Shown here piece after piece: positions 35,172 to 47,415 of a stretch of DNA of 64,000 nucleotides. Each line of letters opens with the position of its first letter. Position 1 is the stretch's first letter. Where the stretch lies: positions 33,554,255 to 33,618,254 of the forward strand of contig OX387193.1 in the NCBI GenBank assembly GCA_947561395.2. Reading direction: 5' to 3'. The translations under genes were made by a program, and so were the position numbers. The notes below the pieces were generated by a model, which made no database searches, was not told where the DNA came from, and worked only from the letters and a program-made list of their open reading frames with translations. Origin of the DNA: Buxus sempervirens (lineage: Eukaryota > Streptophyta > Magnoliopsida > Buxales > Buxaceae).

Positions 35172-36540
35172 TGTGAAACCCCGTTCCAACGTCCCTAGCA
35201 CACCCTAATTGGTGAACCTATTGTGCAGGTGAAGTTGGAGAAGCCTAAGCTTGAAGCCAGGCAAAGTGGCTATGCCCCAGCTCGACAGTGACCTGTGAAG
35301 GTGAGAAATTTCTAGTTATTGGATAAAGTTTATTATTGTGAGAAAATAGCCAAGTGTTGGTTGATGTGAGCAATGGGTGGAGTGGCAAAGGTGAAATAAC
35401 CTTGGTGTTTGAAGAGAGAATGGCAAACTTGTAATTATAGTGCTTTGGGTATTTTGTTTAAGTGAAAAAGAAACCCCAAAAACCCTATTCGTATGAGCAA
35501 CACCCGACCCCTCTCCCTTTCTCTTTCTCTTCTTCATCTTCCTTACTCCCTTCCCACTCTCATCTTCATCTCCATCTTCTCATTTTATTTGCATCACATT
35601 CCCTTCCTCGTTCCCATTGAAGTTCACTTGAAGAACACAAAGGAAAACCCATTTTCGTTTGGGTTTCTTGGAGGATTGTGAGGCAAGCTTGGAGGAGCCG
35701 AAGCTTGGAGCTCATCAAGAGCTGTTCGTGGGTTGATTTGGAAGCAAGAAGACTTGCTCAAGTGATTTCAAGAGGTAAGCAACACCACCCCTCCCACATT
35801 TCAAATTTTCGGCCATTTTCGTGTATGAGATGAGAATGTTAAGGTTAGATGTATGAAATGTTTATTTGTGTAAATAAAGAGGATTTCTTTTAGGGGTTTT
35901 GTAGGAGACAGATAAGTACACATGCTAGGAACAATTTAAAGCCCAAAAACACCCAAAACAAGTGAGATTTGAGAAAACCCCAAAATCCCAAAAGTTTGGA
36001 TTTCGCGAACTGTCAAAAAGCCCAGCCACCTGAGCAGTCTCTCGAGCGCGGCATCGGGTGGTAGTTTTAGGTGGCTTTAGGTAGTGATTTAAGTCATGGC
36101 TGCTCGAGTGACTGTTCTAGCAACCTGCCTGAATAGAGGAACCCGAGAGCAACTCTTTAGCCGCTCGAAGCAGGCTCGAGCGACCTATCGAGCGCCCTGC
36201 CCTGTTTTCCCAATTTTCCCAATTTTTGTCCAGATCGAACTAAGGATTGATTTCGTGTGAATCCAACCCATGCATGAGTGAGATTTAGGAGCCTAGGGAG
36301 TGTTCCAACTAGTGTTGTCACCAAATTCCAAATAGTAAAGATTTTGGGTACGTTTTGCTAGAATAGGTCTAATAGAGAGAGTCGTGTCCCGGATTTTTAT
36401 AGAAGTCGGATAAATTGATTCCACCGTTTCAAATACCTTCTAAATAACCTATGGAAGTTGAATACAAGGACCAAACCCAAGTTGCATAAGTTTCAAGAGG
36501 ATTGAGGCATAGATTGCCAAGATGGGCTATGAATTGTAGT
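35172..36540 (+). mobile_element. LTR piece F2 (same family as F1), target of solo LTR A3
   Basis: It starts TGTGAAACCCC directly after F1. It has a leader with CTCTCCCTTTCTCTTTCTC, donor-like AAGAG|GTAAGCAACACC at 35775, a GC-rich tract 36010-36210, and the AATTCCAAATA / GGGTACGTTTTGCTAGAATAGG block shared with F1 and F3. It is interrupted at 36540 by A3 (duplication GTAGT) and resumes at 62860. There is no coding. Confidence 0.65.
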
Positions 36541-38570
36541 TGTAACGCCCCGAACCCGGGTCAGTGCAAACCGGCACCCGACTTGAACCCGGTTCACTAC
36601 TGTAACAACCCGAATTCAGTTCAACAACCAAATCCGAGGTGTTACTGGCTCATATCAAATATATATCAAGAATATACCAAACTAAAGAATTAAATAATCC
36701 ATTCACTTTATTATACTATCAGAGTGCGGAAACAAGTATGTGCAGAAGTGTAATCTAAAATCCTCAAATAAACATTAAAGTTAATCATCAATCATTAATA
36801 TCAAAGTCTGGTAAAATAAAATGGTTACTATCTCTCTCATCTCTCTAGTACATCAAATCCAAATGAATAATAGTCTATCAAATATTGTAAAATCCCTAAA
36901 TTTCGGAAATATTAAAATTTATATTTTAGTGATTAACTTAAAGATAATTAGTGAATTTTTAAGGGAAGAGAGATTATTGATTTTAATCGGAAAGGTTGCT
37001 TGAGCCGGACGGGCTATTTAAGGATTATAAAGGTATGAGGAAAATTTCGGGAATTTTATTAACTAAATTATTTACTGGTATAGGAAATGTGGTAGTGGGG
37101 CATTGCAGCAAATCAAGAGTTAAAATGGTTTGAGTGGCAAGTATAAAACGAGGGGAAAGAGTTGCTGATTTGGTCGAATTCTTGAACGAACTAATTTGGA
37201 TCTCAAAGGAAAGAGAAGAGCAGCAGCTTGCAGTGGAGCTGAGTTGGAGGAAATTCCAGTATGTGGAGAGCTCGAGTTGTATGAGTAATCTCGGTTAGTA
37301 AGAGGTGAAGCAGCCTTGTTGTTTGAAATCAAAGTTCAGATCAGAATTGGAGTTCTCATCCAATCTGAGTGCAAAAATTCAGGTTAGGTCATCTTCACTA
37401 AGATCAATCAGTAGAATGTTAATCTGAATTGAATGAAGGATCAGATCGAATGGAATCTGATCTAGTGTTGGTGAAAATCTTCAGATCGGTGTTGAGCGTG
37501 GGGAATTAGAAGTGCAAATTCAGAAGGCTTGCTGTACAAATTGAAGGCTCAGCAAATCAAATGCAGTAGCTAGAGGTAAGTATCATATTATAACTTCTGT
37601 TTAGTCGTTTAAAATCAAGAAATGGAGTTTGTCTTAAACTGGAGATTTATAGTTCTGAGTATACAGAATTGGCATTCTACACTTGATTAATAGCTAATTT
37701 TTGATTGAATGAAATTCTGGAAATGTGGTTATGAATGAGCATGCGAAATTGGATTCCCTGTTCTTGTTTAGTCATGGTCGATTGGACACGGATGGTTTCT
37801 AAAATTGATTTCCAGCAAGAATTAAAGATAGGATTGCTGAGTTAGCAAGTGTATTAAACTATATTGGAAATGATGAACAGGAGAACACATGGATTAGTTG
37901 ATTAGGGAATTAGCATATTATTGATGTAGCAGAATTTGTAAACGAATTTCTATGAGTGGCTGATATTTGTAATATGGTCTGAATGACTTAAATAAACTCA
38001 AAGTGAGTAGCCGAATCCTATTGTAACGCCCCGGATCCGTGTTCTTCATTAAAGATATAACACGTCTCCTAGGGGTTAGTTAAGGATCTCAATAATGGTG
38101 ATCGCTGGAAAATCACCGCATTTTATATCACATCAGAGTGCACAAATAAACATTCTTATCCAGGCAAGTTATGACCTCATCAATTACATCAAATGGGCCC
38201 AAATTTACTACCTTATTACAATCCTCACAAATTCAACTTATCAAGTTTGAGGCCAAACAACCTGCTGGACTAAGGTCGATAGTAATAATCCTCCTCCCTA
38301 TATGTATTAGCCGGATCTACCCCCGTAGGCACCTCACCACGAATATCTGAAAAACAAAACAACAATGAGGGAATGAGATACGAATATCTCAGCGAGTAAC
38401 ACATGCATGCAGAAATAGTTAACACAGTTATAAGACATTCTTCGACAAATAACCAACGATAATAACAACGTAATTCCGATAACGACACAAAACCAGGTCA
38501 ATGTCATGCATATGGTTATATTGATTAATTTACATGCCAAGTAGACACTCCACACCTCCATGTACACAGT

Positions 38571-38688
38571 TCCGGCCTACTCAGGGTATCGGATACTCTG
38601 AAATGACGGCCTACTCAGGGTATCCTCATCCAATGCCGGCCTACTCCGGGTATCGGCACTGACAACCAGGCCTACTCAGGGTATCTGG
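38571..38688. repeat. Hairpin array of element C left LTR, constant 15-base loop
   Basis: Four units share the loop GCCTACTC(A/C)GGGTAT. The stems differ and pair: TCCG/CGGA (38571-38593), ATGA/TCAT (38604-38630; in the right LTR it extends to ATGACG/CGTCAT), TGCCG/CGGCA (38634-38658), CCAG/CTGG (38666-38688). The right LTR has the same array at 45716-45833. Confidence 0.85.
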
Positions 38689-38840
38689 CTGCTCTACACT
38701 AGTCGTGCAACACACAAGGCCATGCAATTACACTAATAAACACATACCATCACATTACTAAGCTTAACAAGGATCCAGGGGAAGCAAAACCCAAACCGAT
38801 AAATAACCTTTTAAAACTCTGCATTAGTACACAGCACCCG

Positions 38841-38950
38841 TTGTTCCAACCAGAACATCCACTCACACAAGTGTTCCAACCAGAACATCAACTCACACAA
38901 GTGTTCCAATCAGAACATCAACTCACACAAGTGTTCCAACCAGAACATCC
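38841..38950. repeat. 30-bp tandem repeat of element C left LTR (four units)
   Basis: Each unit holds GTTC-CAACCA-GAAC, itself a small hairpin, followed by ATC(C/A)ACTCACACAAGT. Units begin at 38843, 38873, 38903 and 38933. The partner LTR has three (45988, 46018, 46048), consistent with slippage since insertion. Confidence 0.9.
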
Positions 38951-40299
38951 AATCTCCACCAGAAATCAAGTAAATAATCTTTGCAACATAATTTAAAACT
39001 TACCATCAAACAGGGTTTAATAAATCTCAATCAAGTACCATATAGTGTATAATTCAAGAGAACTAAAATAGAACCCCAGTGTTTTGATATCCTGAACATC
39101 ACCTAATTATTTCCCAATATCTACTTCATAAGCTTTTACGGAATCCAAGGACCTATCTTCAATGTTCTCATAAGCAAATTTTTATCTCTAAGGTTGTAAA
39201 CAAATACTTTGGTACGTGGTCGAAGACCTTCTAGCATCCAAAAACCCCTTGGTTTTACTAAATTTTGAGATTCAGCAAGGAAATGAACTAGGCGCTCACT
39301 TCCTGAAGTGGGCGCTAAGTGAGCGCTGAGTGAGCGGTGCTCATCTCATCAAAATTTGGGTTGGCGCTCACTCGAGGATGAGTGGGCGTGAGCTCGGTGC
39401 CAAATGGGCGCGAGAAAGGCGCGAGGTAGGCGCAAGAGTTTTAAGTGGGCGCGAGCTGAGCGCTGAGTGGGCGCGAGCTCGGCGCCAGGTCAAATTTTCT
39501 GGGCGCCTACTTCCCGAAGTGGGCGCTAAGTGAGCGGTGACCCACTGCGTTTTTCAAGTCTCTGTTAATCCCAAAACTCCAACTCTGGCTGGATTTTTCC
39601 GGTCTGTAACTACTTCTCTAGTCTCCCAATACCCCCAGAACACATTCAAACCTATTTTGGATTTAATCTAACATGTTTTCAAGTTATCCCCAAATTATTG
39701 TACCAAAACCCGTCGGACTGTCTTTGCCCAGAAATACAGAAATACAGAGAACAATTCATTCAATAACCATGCATTCATTCAAACCAAATCCACGAATAAA
39801 CTAAATCAGGTTTTAAAACGGTGCCACTCACCTTTCTATGCTCCTAAGTCTTTGTAAGCGAGCAACCCAGAAAACCCTAAACTCTTTCGGCTGCCGGCTT
39901 GCTCTGGTCGAACAGGGGTTCTGCTCGCGAGGGAAGAAGCTCTTCCGAACTTCTTCAAGTTCAACTAAACTTACCGGCAGTAAGTTTTCCTCATCTCGCC
40001 TCTCCCACAGCACTTCTCCTGCTCCTCTCGAAGAGCCCTAAACGAAAACCGCAGCTGCAACCCTCTCAATCTACTATACGCGTATTCGGAACAAAACAAA
40101 AACCTAATTCTTAAACTATTTATACCTTCCGCAATACGCTTGGACTGCTCGACGAACCCTTGTATTTCTGATATAGTGCGAGCGCGACCACCAAAAAAAA
40201 CCCCTACATCCACACCTTATTAGTAGATATTTATTGTTGAAATAAATTAATAATAATGTTTTTTTTCCCATAAAACCTGGAAATAAACGGGGTTTTACA

Positions 40300-40313
40300 T
40301 TCTTCCCCCCTAC
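40300..40313 (-). other. Polypurine tract of element C
   Basis: The minus strand reads GTAGGGGGGAAGAA immediately before the 3' LTR. This purine run primes plus-strand DNA synthesis in LTR elements. Confidence 0.85.
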
Positions 40314-40338
40314 AAAAATTTCGTCCTCGAAATTTACC

Positions 40339-43300
40339 TCAAGAAGAATTGAATAACTCTGGATACTTCTTTCTCATCTCTTCCTCGCTTTCCCAAGTGC
40401 ATTCTTCAGTGGAATGGTTTTGCCACAACACTTTGACCAAAGGTATCACTTTGGTGCGAAGGATCTGCTCACGCCGATCCAAAATCTGCACTGGCTTCTC
40501 TTCATACGTCAAATCCTCCCGAATCGCTAAGGATTCGGAATCTATCACATGACTAGGATCAGATATGTACTTGCGTAGCATGGAAATGTGAAACACGTCA
40601 TGCACTCCTTCCAAGTGACCCAGTAAAGCCAACCGATATGCTGCTGGGTTAATCTCCTTCACTATCTCATATGGACCAATAAACCGAGGTGATAATTTCC
40701 CTTTCTTCCCAAATCTCCTAATTCCTTTGGATGGAGAAACCTTCAAAAAGACCATATCTCCCACTTCGAATCTCAATTCTCGACGTCTAGTATCTGCATA
40801 ACTCTTCTGACGGCTTTGTGCAGTTAATATCCGTTGTCTGATGAGTTTTAATTTTTCCATACTGTCTTGGATAATTTCTGGCCCAAAATACTGTTTCTCC
40901 CCAATCTCAACCCAACATACTGGTGATCTGCACATTCTACCATACAAAGCCTCATACGGTGCCATCTGGATGCTAGCTTGATAGCTATTATTGTAGGCGA
41001 ACTCCACCAGATGCAAATAAGCTACCACCCCAATCCAAAACACAACACCTTAACATGTCCTCCAAGGTCTGAATAGTCCTCTCGGACTGACCATCAGTCT
41101 GCGGATGGAAACTGGTACTGAAACTCAACTTGGTACCCATGGCCTCCTGGAAACACTGCCAAAAGTGAGATGTGAACCGGGAATCCCTATCTGACACAAT
41201 AGACACTGGGACCCCATGCAACCGGACTATCTCTCGCGTATATAAATCAACCAGTGATGCTAGATTTTGAGTAGTCGAATAAGGCAAGAAGTGAGCGGAT
41301 TTGGTCAGCCTATCGACAATTACCCATATACCATTTTGATTCTTGGCTGTAGGTGGTAGTCCATTCACAAAATCCATTGTGATATGCTCCCATTTCCACT
41401 CAGGCACTGGTAACGGTTTCATCAATCCTGGAGGTCTACAATGTTCTGCTTTTACTTGCTGACATATGAGACACTTAGCTACAAATCCCGCAATGTCTTT
41501 CTTCATACCCGACCACCAATATACCCCCTTCAAGTTCCGATACATCTTAGTGCCACCCGGGTGAACTGCATATCTAGACCTGTGACTCTCATCAAGTATT
41601 ACTCCTTTGATCTCATCATCATTCGGAACACAAATACGACCCTTAAATTTTAGTAGTCCATCCCTGATCTCAAAGTCTCTAGCTGCTTCATCACCCTTTG
41701 ATACTAACTCCCTGGTATGTGTCAACTCCGCATCGGTCAACTGCCTATCACGAATTTGCTGTATCAACTCAGGCTCCACCTGAACTCGTGACAAGATCAA
41801 CCCATGACCGTGGGTGCTAAACTCTCCTGGCCAGTCTACCACTGTATCAACTAGAGTGCACTGGCTAACCATAAAACTAGCTAATGTGGCCACCTCCTCC
41901 TGAGAAACACTCCTATGGCTCAGAGCATCTGCCACCACATTTGCCTTACTAGGGTGGTAATGAAGAGTAAAATCATAATCCTTTAGGAGGTCCATCCATC
42001 TCCTTTGTCTCATATTCAACTCCCTTTGAGAAAATATATACCTCAAGCTCTTGTGATTTGAGAATATCTCAAATGAAGCTCCCATCAAATAGTGCCTCCA
42101 TAACTTGAGTGCAAACATGATCGTTGCCAACTCCAGATCATGGGTAGGATAATTCTTCTCATGGGGACGTAGTAACCTCGAAGCATACGCTACTGCTCGC
42201 TTTTGCTGTATCAAAACACAGCCCAATCCTACTCATGAAGCATCACAATAAATAGAAAATCCTTCACTCACTGATGGAACAATCAAAACTGGAGTTGTAG
42301 ACAGTTTACTTTTCAACTCCTGAAAGCTGGTCTCACACTTCTCACTCCATTCAAACTTCACTGCCTTTTTAGTGAGATTGGATAAAGGTGCTGCTACTCG
42401 TGAGAAATTTTCTATGAATCTCCTATAATATCCAGCCATTCCCAAGAAACTCTGAATCTCGGTCACAGATGAAGGTCTACGCCACTCTGCAACAGCCTGC
42501 ACTTTAGCTGGATCCACTGCTATACCATTCCCAGAAATCACGTGCCCCAAGAAACTCACCTCTCTCAACCAGAACTGACACTTACTGAATTTTGCGTACA
42601 GTCGGTGCTCTCTCAATGTCTGTAATACTGTCTTGAGGTGCTGCATGTGATCTTCTCTACTCTGGGAATACACCAAAATGTCGTCAATAAACACGACCAC
42701 GAAACTGTCCAGGTAAGGATGAAATACACGATTCATAAGATTCATGAAGACAGCCGGGGCATTAGTCAGCCCAAATGGCATGACCAGAAACTCGTAATGC
42801 CCATACCGTGTGCGGTAAGCCGTCTTCTCTATGTCATCAGGCACTACTCTCAACTGATGGTATCCCGATCTGAGGTCAATCTTAGAAAACCATGACGCTC
42901 CCCTCAACTGGTCGAACAAATCGTCAATCCGAGGCAACGGATACTTATTCTTAATGGTGACCTGGTTTAACTGGCAGTAATCTATACACATCCGCATCGA
43001 CCCGTCCTTCTTTTGGACAAACAGGACTGGTGCACCCCACGGTGACACACTGGGCCTAATAAAACCCTTTGCTTCCAGTTCATCTAATTGCTTCTTCATC
43101 TCTTGGTTCTCAGGTTGTGACATTCGGTATGGAGGTTTGGACACCGGTGCCGTACCAGGTAAGAGTCGTATACTGAACTCGACCTCTCGAGATGGCGGTA
43201 AGCCCGGCAAGTCCTCAGGAAAAATGTCCTCAAACTCTAATGCCACAGGCACACTAGAGAGACTAGGTGCCCCAGACTCTGCCTCCTCAACTTCAATGGA

Positions 43301-45013
43301 AGCAACCAAACTGATTCGTGCCCTTAGTCCATCACACCGGAAACAGTGCATAGGCTGATCGGGTTGGCATACCATAACAGTACCCCGATGGCAATCTATA
43401 CTCACATGATGCCTAAACAACCAATCAATGCCCAAAATCACATCGAACTCCCCAAAGCTCAACTCCACTAAGTCCCCTGGCAACTCTAAGGAACCTAGTC
43501 GGATTATGCAGTCTCTAAACACAGTCTGTACTCTAGTTGTCTCCCCCAATGGTGTGTGTACAAGCAACTCAGACTCAAGTGTGGCAGGAATCAAACCAAT
43601 ACGAAATGCACAAGGTGGGGCAATAAAAGATCTAGAGGCACCCGAATCAAACAAACATATAGCCGATCTACCATGTATAAAAAGAATACCTCCGACAAGC
43701 TGGGGTGCGCTCGGCTCCTCCTCCCGAGCCTCCTCTGTAAGTCCCCTCTCTGCCTCCTCCTCATGTGCTGCCACAGCATACACTCTCTTCTGCTGCTGCT
43801 GTGGGCGCATAGGTGGTGCGTGCTGCCTCTGGGGTGCCTGCCTACCCTGATATCCACTGCTACTCTGACCCTGTGATCTCGGCGGGGCTGGTAACGCTGG
43901 TGTCGGCCTGGGATACTGGAATCGTGGAGCATTATCTGACCGGTTGTCCCCTGGAACTGTGTTGACGGTCCTAAGCAGCTGATACGAGGCCGGGTGTGGG
44001 CATCCTGCCACTCGGTGACCGTGCTGACCACATTTGAAACAGGTTCCGGGTGGTGCTACACAGGGACCCGGAATATGAAATCTGCCACAGCTGATACAGC
44101 CTCCATAACTCCTCCTATCCCTCTCTCCTTAAGACCCAAAACCTCCAGTATCAAGCCTCGGCCTTTTGTCCCTGTCAGGAATCCTCCGTGGCTTTGGAAC
44201 ACTAGGCTGCACTCTCCCTCTGCTCTGCTCTGCTCCTGAATCGCGGATCTCCCTCTCGACTCGTAGCGCTCTCCCAACTAGGTCAGAATACCTAGTGCAC
44301 ATCAATACTGAGACCATACGCCTGATATCAGCCCTCAACTCTTTCTCGAAGTGCTGAGTGTGTCTCTGCTCGTCGTGTACGATGTGGTGCGCAAACCGGG
44401 AAAGTACCGCAAATCGAGCCTCATACTGCGCCACAGTCGAAGAACCCTGAGAGATGTCCATGAACTCTCTCTCCTTCTGCAGCCTCACCTCAGCAGAGAA
44501 ATACTGCTCGTAGAAAACCTGCCTAAACTGGTCCCATGTCATCTGGATCCCCTTTGCCGTCCGCCTCCTCAAAGACTGCCACCAATGTTGGGCCTCGCCC
44601 TCTAGCGTGAAAGTGGCTAATCGCACCTTCCTGTCCTCTGGGCAGTCCATGGTATCGAACATACGCTCAACCCTGGCCACCCAGCTCTCTGCCTCTAAGG
44701 GATCTGGAGCTCCATGGAAGGGTGGGGAGGTCAACTTCTGAAACTGATCAATGTCCCTCAAGGACAACTCATCTCCTCTTCGTTGCTGTTCCACATCTGC
44801 TCCATGACCATTCCTGTGGCCATTCCCGTTCCCATTTCCCGTGTGACTCATCCTCTCCTCCCTTTCCAAGGCAAGGAGGTTGGCAAGTGAGCCAACAGCA
44901 GCCCAGATATCCTCAACTGCAGGCGGAGCTCCTCGTGGAGGTGCAGGGGGCTGCTCCTGCGGTATATCCTCCTCCATAGCTCTTGGGCGTTGGCCTCGGC
45001 CTCTGCCAGCCAT
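40339..45013 (-). pseudogene. Element C gag-pol remains
   Basis: Minus-strand order: gag from the ATG at 45013 (MAGRGRGQRPRAMEED) with the capsid-type domain about 44250-44700. CCHC knuckle [15 protein letters not shown] near 44000-44045. Protease [12 protein letters not shown] near 43630-43665. Reverse transcriptase about 42650-43150, with [15 protein letters not shown] and FIDDILVYS (catalytic DD). RNase H from FSIYCDAS, about 41950-42260. Integrase with the HPGGTKMYRNLKG zinc finger near 41560 and MDFVNGLP downstream. C-terminal chromodomain, VLWQNHSTEECTWE and EEEMRKKYPELF, near 40350-40450. The chromodomain and domain order place it in the Tekay/Del chromoviruses, which direct integration toward marked chromatin. 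The coding frame is broken about three times. Confidence 0.9.
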
Positions 45014-45150
45014 GATTTCCTGTAACCAACAAACACCACATTAGTTAGGAACTCTCTTCTATACCTCATGGTTCTATCTAGCGTACACACAATATTTCCC
45101 CGGGTTTCCTAAGGTCGGACTACCTAGGAATCTCTAATTCCAGCTTTAAG

Positions 45151-45162
45151 GCTCTGATACCA
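45151..45162 (-). other. Primer-binding site of element C (initiator Met tRNA type)
   Basis: The minus strand reads TGGTATCAGAGC, separated from the 5' LTR end (45167) by a few bases. Same type as in D and copia-3. Confidence 0.9.
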
Positions 45163-45166
45163 TCTC

Positions 45167-47415
45167 TGTAATGCCCCGGATCCGTGTTCTTCATTAAAGA
45201 TATAACACGTCTCCTAGGGGTTAGTTAAGGATCTCAATAATGGTGATCGCTGGAAAATCACCGCATTTTATATCACATCAGAGTGCACAAATAAACATTC
45301 TTATCCAGGCAAGTTATGACCTCATCAATTACATCAAATGGGCCCAAATTTACTACCTTATTACAATCCTCACAAATTCAACTTATCAAGTTTGAGGCCA
45401 AACAACCTGCTGGACTAAGGTCGATAGTAATAATCCTCCTCCCTATATGTATCAGCCGGATCTACCCCCGTAGGCACCTCACCACGAATATCTGAAAAAC
45501 AAAACAACAACGAGGGAATGAGATACGAATATCTCAGTGAGTGACACATGCATGCAGAAATAGTTAACACAGTTATAAGACATGCTTCGACAAATAACCA
45601 ACGATAATAACAACGTAATTCCGATAACGACACAAAACCAGGTCAATGTCATGCATATGGTTACATTGATTAATTTACATGCCAAGTAGACACTCCACAC
45701 CTCCATGTACACAGTTCCGGCCTACTCAGGGTATCGGATACTCTGAAATGACGGCCTACTCAGGGTATCGTCATCCAATGCCGGCCTACTCCGGGTATCG
45801 GCACTGACAACCAGGCCTACTCAGGGTATCTGGTTGCTCTACACTAGTCGTGGCAACACACAAGGCCATGCAATTATACCAATAAACACATACAATCACA
45901 TTACTAAGCTTAACAAGGATCCAGGGGAAGCTAAACCCAAACCGATAAATAACCTTTTAAAACTCTGCATTAGTACACAGCACCCGTTGTTCCAACCAGA
46001 ACATCCACTCACACAAGTGTTCCAACCAGAACATCAACTCACACAAGTGTTCCAACCAGAACATCCAATCTCCACCAGAAATCAAGTAAATAATCTTTGC
46101 AACATAATTTAAAACTTACCATCAAACAGGTTTTAATAAATCTCAATCAAGTACCATATAGTGTATAATTCAAGAGAACTAAAATAGAGCCCCAGTGTTT
46201 TGATATCCCGAACATCACCTAATTATTTCCCAATATCTACTTCATAAGCTTTTACGGAATCCAAGGACCTATCTTCAATGTTCTCATAAGCAAATTTTTA
46301 TCTCTAAGGTTGTAAACAAATACTTTGGTATGTGGTCGAAGACCTTCTAGCATCCAAAAACCCCTTGGTTTTACTAAATTTTGAGATTCAGCAAGGAAAT
46401 GAACTAGGCGCTCACTTCCTGAAGTGGGCGCTAAGTGAGCACTGAGTGAGCGGTGCTCATCTCATCAAAATTTGGGTTGGCGCTCACTCGAGGATGAGTG
46501 GGCGCGAGCTCGGTGCCAAATGGGCGCGAGAAAGGCGCGAGGTAGGAGCAAGAGTTTTAAGTGGGCACGAGCTGAGCACTGAGTGGGCGCGAGCTCGGCG
46601 CCAGGTCAAATTTTCTGGGCGCCTACTTCCCGAAGTGGGCGCTAAGTGAGCGGTGACCCACTACGTTTTTCAAGTCTCTGTTAATCCCAAAACTCCAACT
46701 CTGGCTGGATTTTTCCGGTCTGTAACTACTTCTCTAGTCTCCCAATACCCCCAGAACACATTCAAACCTATTTTGGATTTAATCTAACATGTTTTCAAGT
46801 TATCCCCAAATTATTGTACCAAAACCCGTCGGACTGTCTTTGCCCAGAAATACAGAAATACAGAGAACAATTCATTCAATAACCATGCATTCATTCAAAC
46901 CAAATCCACGAATAAACTAAATCAGGTTTTAAAACGGTGCCACTCACCTTTCTATGCTCCTAAGTCTTTGTAAGCGAGCAACCCAGAAAACCCTAAACTC
47001 TTTCGGCCGCCAGCTTGCTCTGGTCGAACAGGGGTTCTGCTCGCGAGGGAAGAAGCTCTTCCGAACTTCTTCAAGTTCAACTAAACTTACCGGCAGTAAG
47101 TTTTCCTCATCTCGCCTCTCCCACAGCACTTCTCCTGCTCCTCTCGAAGAGCCCTAAACGAAAACCGCAGCTGCAACCCTCTCAATCTACTATACGCGTA
47201 TTCGGAGCAAAACAAAAACCTAATTCTTAAACTATTTATACCTTCCGCAATACGCTTGGACTGCTCGATGAACCCTTGTATTTCTGATATAGTGCGAGCG
47301 CGACCACTAAAAAAAACCCCTACATCCACACCTTATTAGTAGATATTTATTGTTGAAACAAATTAATAATAATGTTTTTTTTCCCATAAAACCTGGAAAT
47401 AAACGGGGTTTTACA
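45167..47415 (-). repeat. Element C right LTR (5' LTR in sense)
   Basis: Near-identical partner of 38022-40299. It carries three rather than four of the 30-bp units (about 45988-46060), the hairpin array 45716-45833, the palindrome 45520-45535 and the GC-rich tract about 46405-46655. It would drive transcription leftward through the element. Confidence 0.92.
47233..47240 (-). promoter_or_regulatory. TATA box of element C 5' LTR
   Basis: The minus strand reads TATAAATA about 175 bp into the LTR (U3 is short). It is followed after some 250 bp of leader by the donor-like site, and matches 40117-40124 in the other LTR. Confidence 0.6.

Larger units (their letters stand above)
38022..40299 (-). 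repeat. Element C left LTR (3' LTR in sense)
   Basis: TGTAACGCCCC ... GGGGTTTTACA. Minus-strand parts: TATAAATA 40117-40124, donor-like AAAG|GTGAGTGGC at 39830, GC-rich tract 39285-39535, 30-bp tandem repeat 38841-38950 (four units), hairpin array 38571-38688, palindrome 38375-38390, acceptor-like TTTTTCAG at 38347. The donor-to-acceptor span is 1,484 bp. Confidence 0.92.
38022..47415 (-). mobile_element. Element C: Ty3/gypsy chromovirus (Tekay/Del-like) with both LTRs, inside B
   Basis: Left LTR 38022-40299 and right LTR 45167-47415 (2.28 and 2.25 kb). The flanks CCTAT (38017-38021) and CCTGT (47416-47420) match at 4 of 5. I count about 29 substitutions between the LTRs (about 1.3%), mostly transitions, so it is a recent insertion. 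The sense strand is minus: the primer site adjoins the right LTR and the purine tract adjoins the left. The interior carries gag, protease, reverse transcriptase, RNase H, integrase and a chromodomain. It is broken, with about three breaks in the coding frame, but all parts are present. Confidence 0.93.

Noticed and set aside
39330-40213. Several 60-80 codon frames in the C left LTR (repeated at 46446-47329)
   Set aside because: They lie in the LTR leader and GC tract, recur only because the LTR is duplicated, and cross on both strands.
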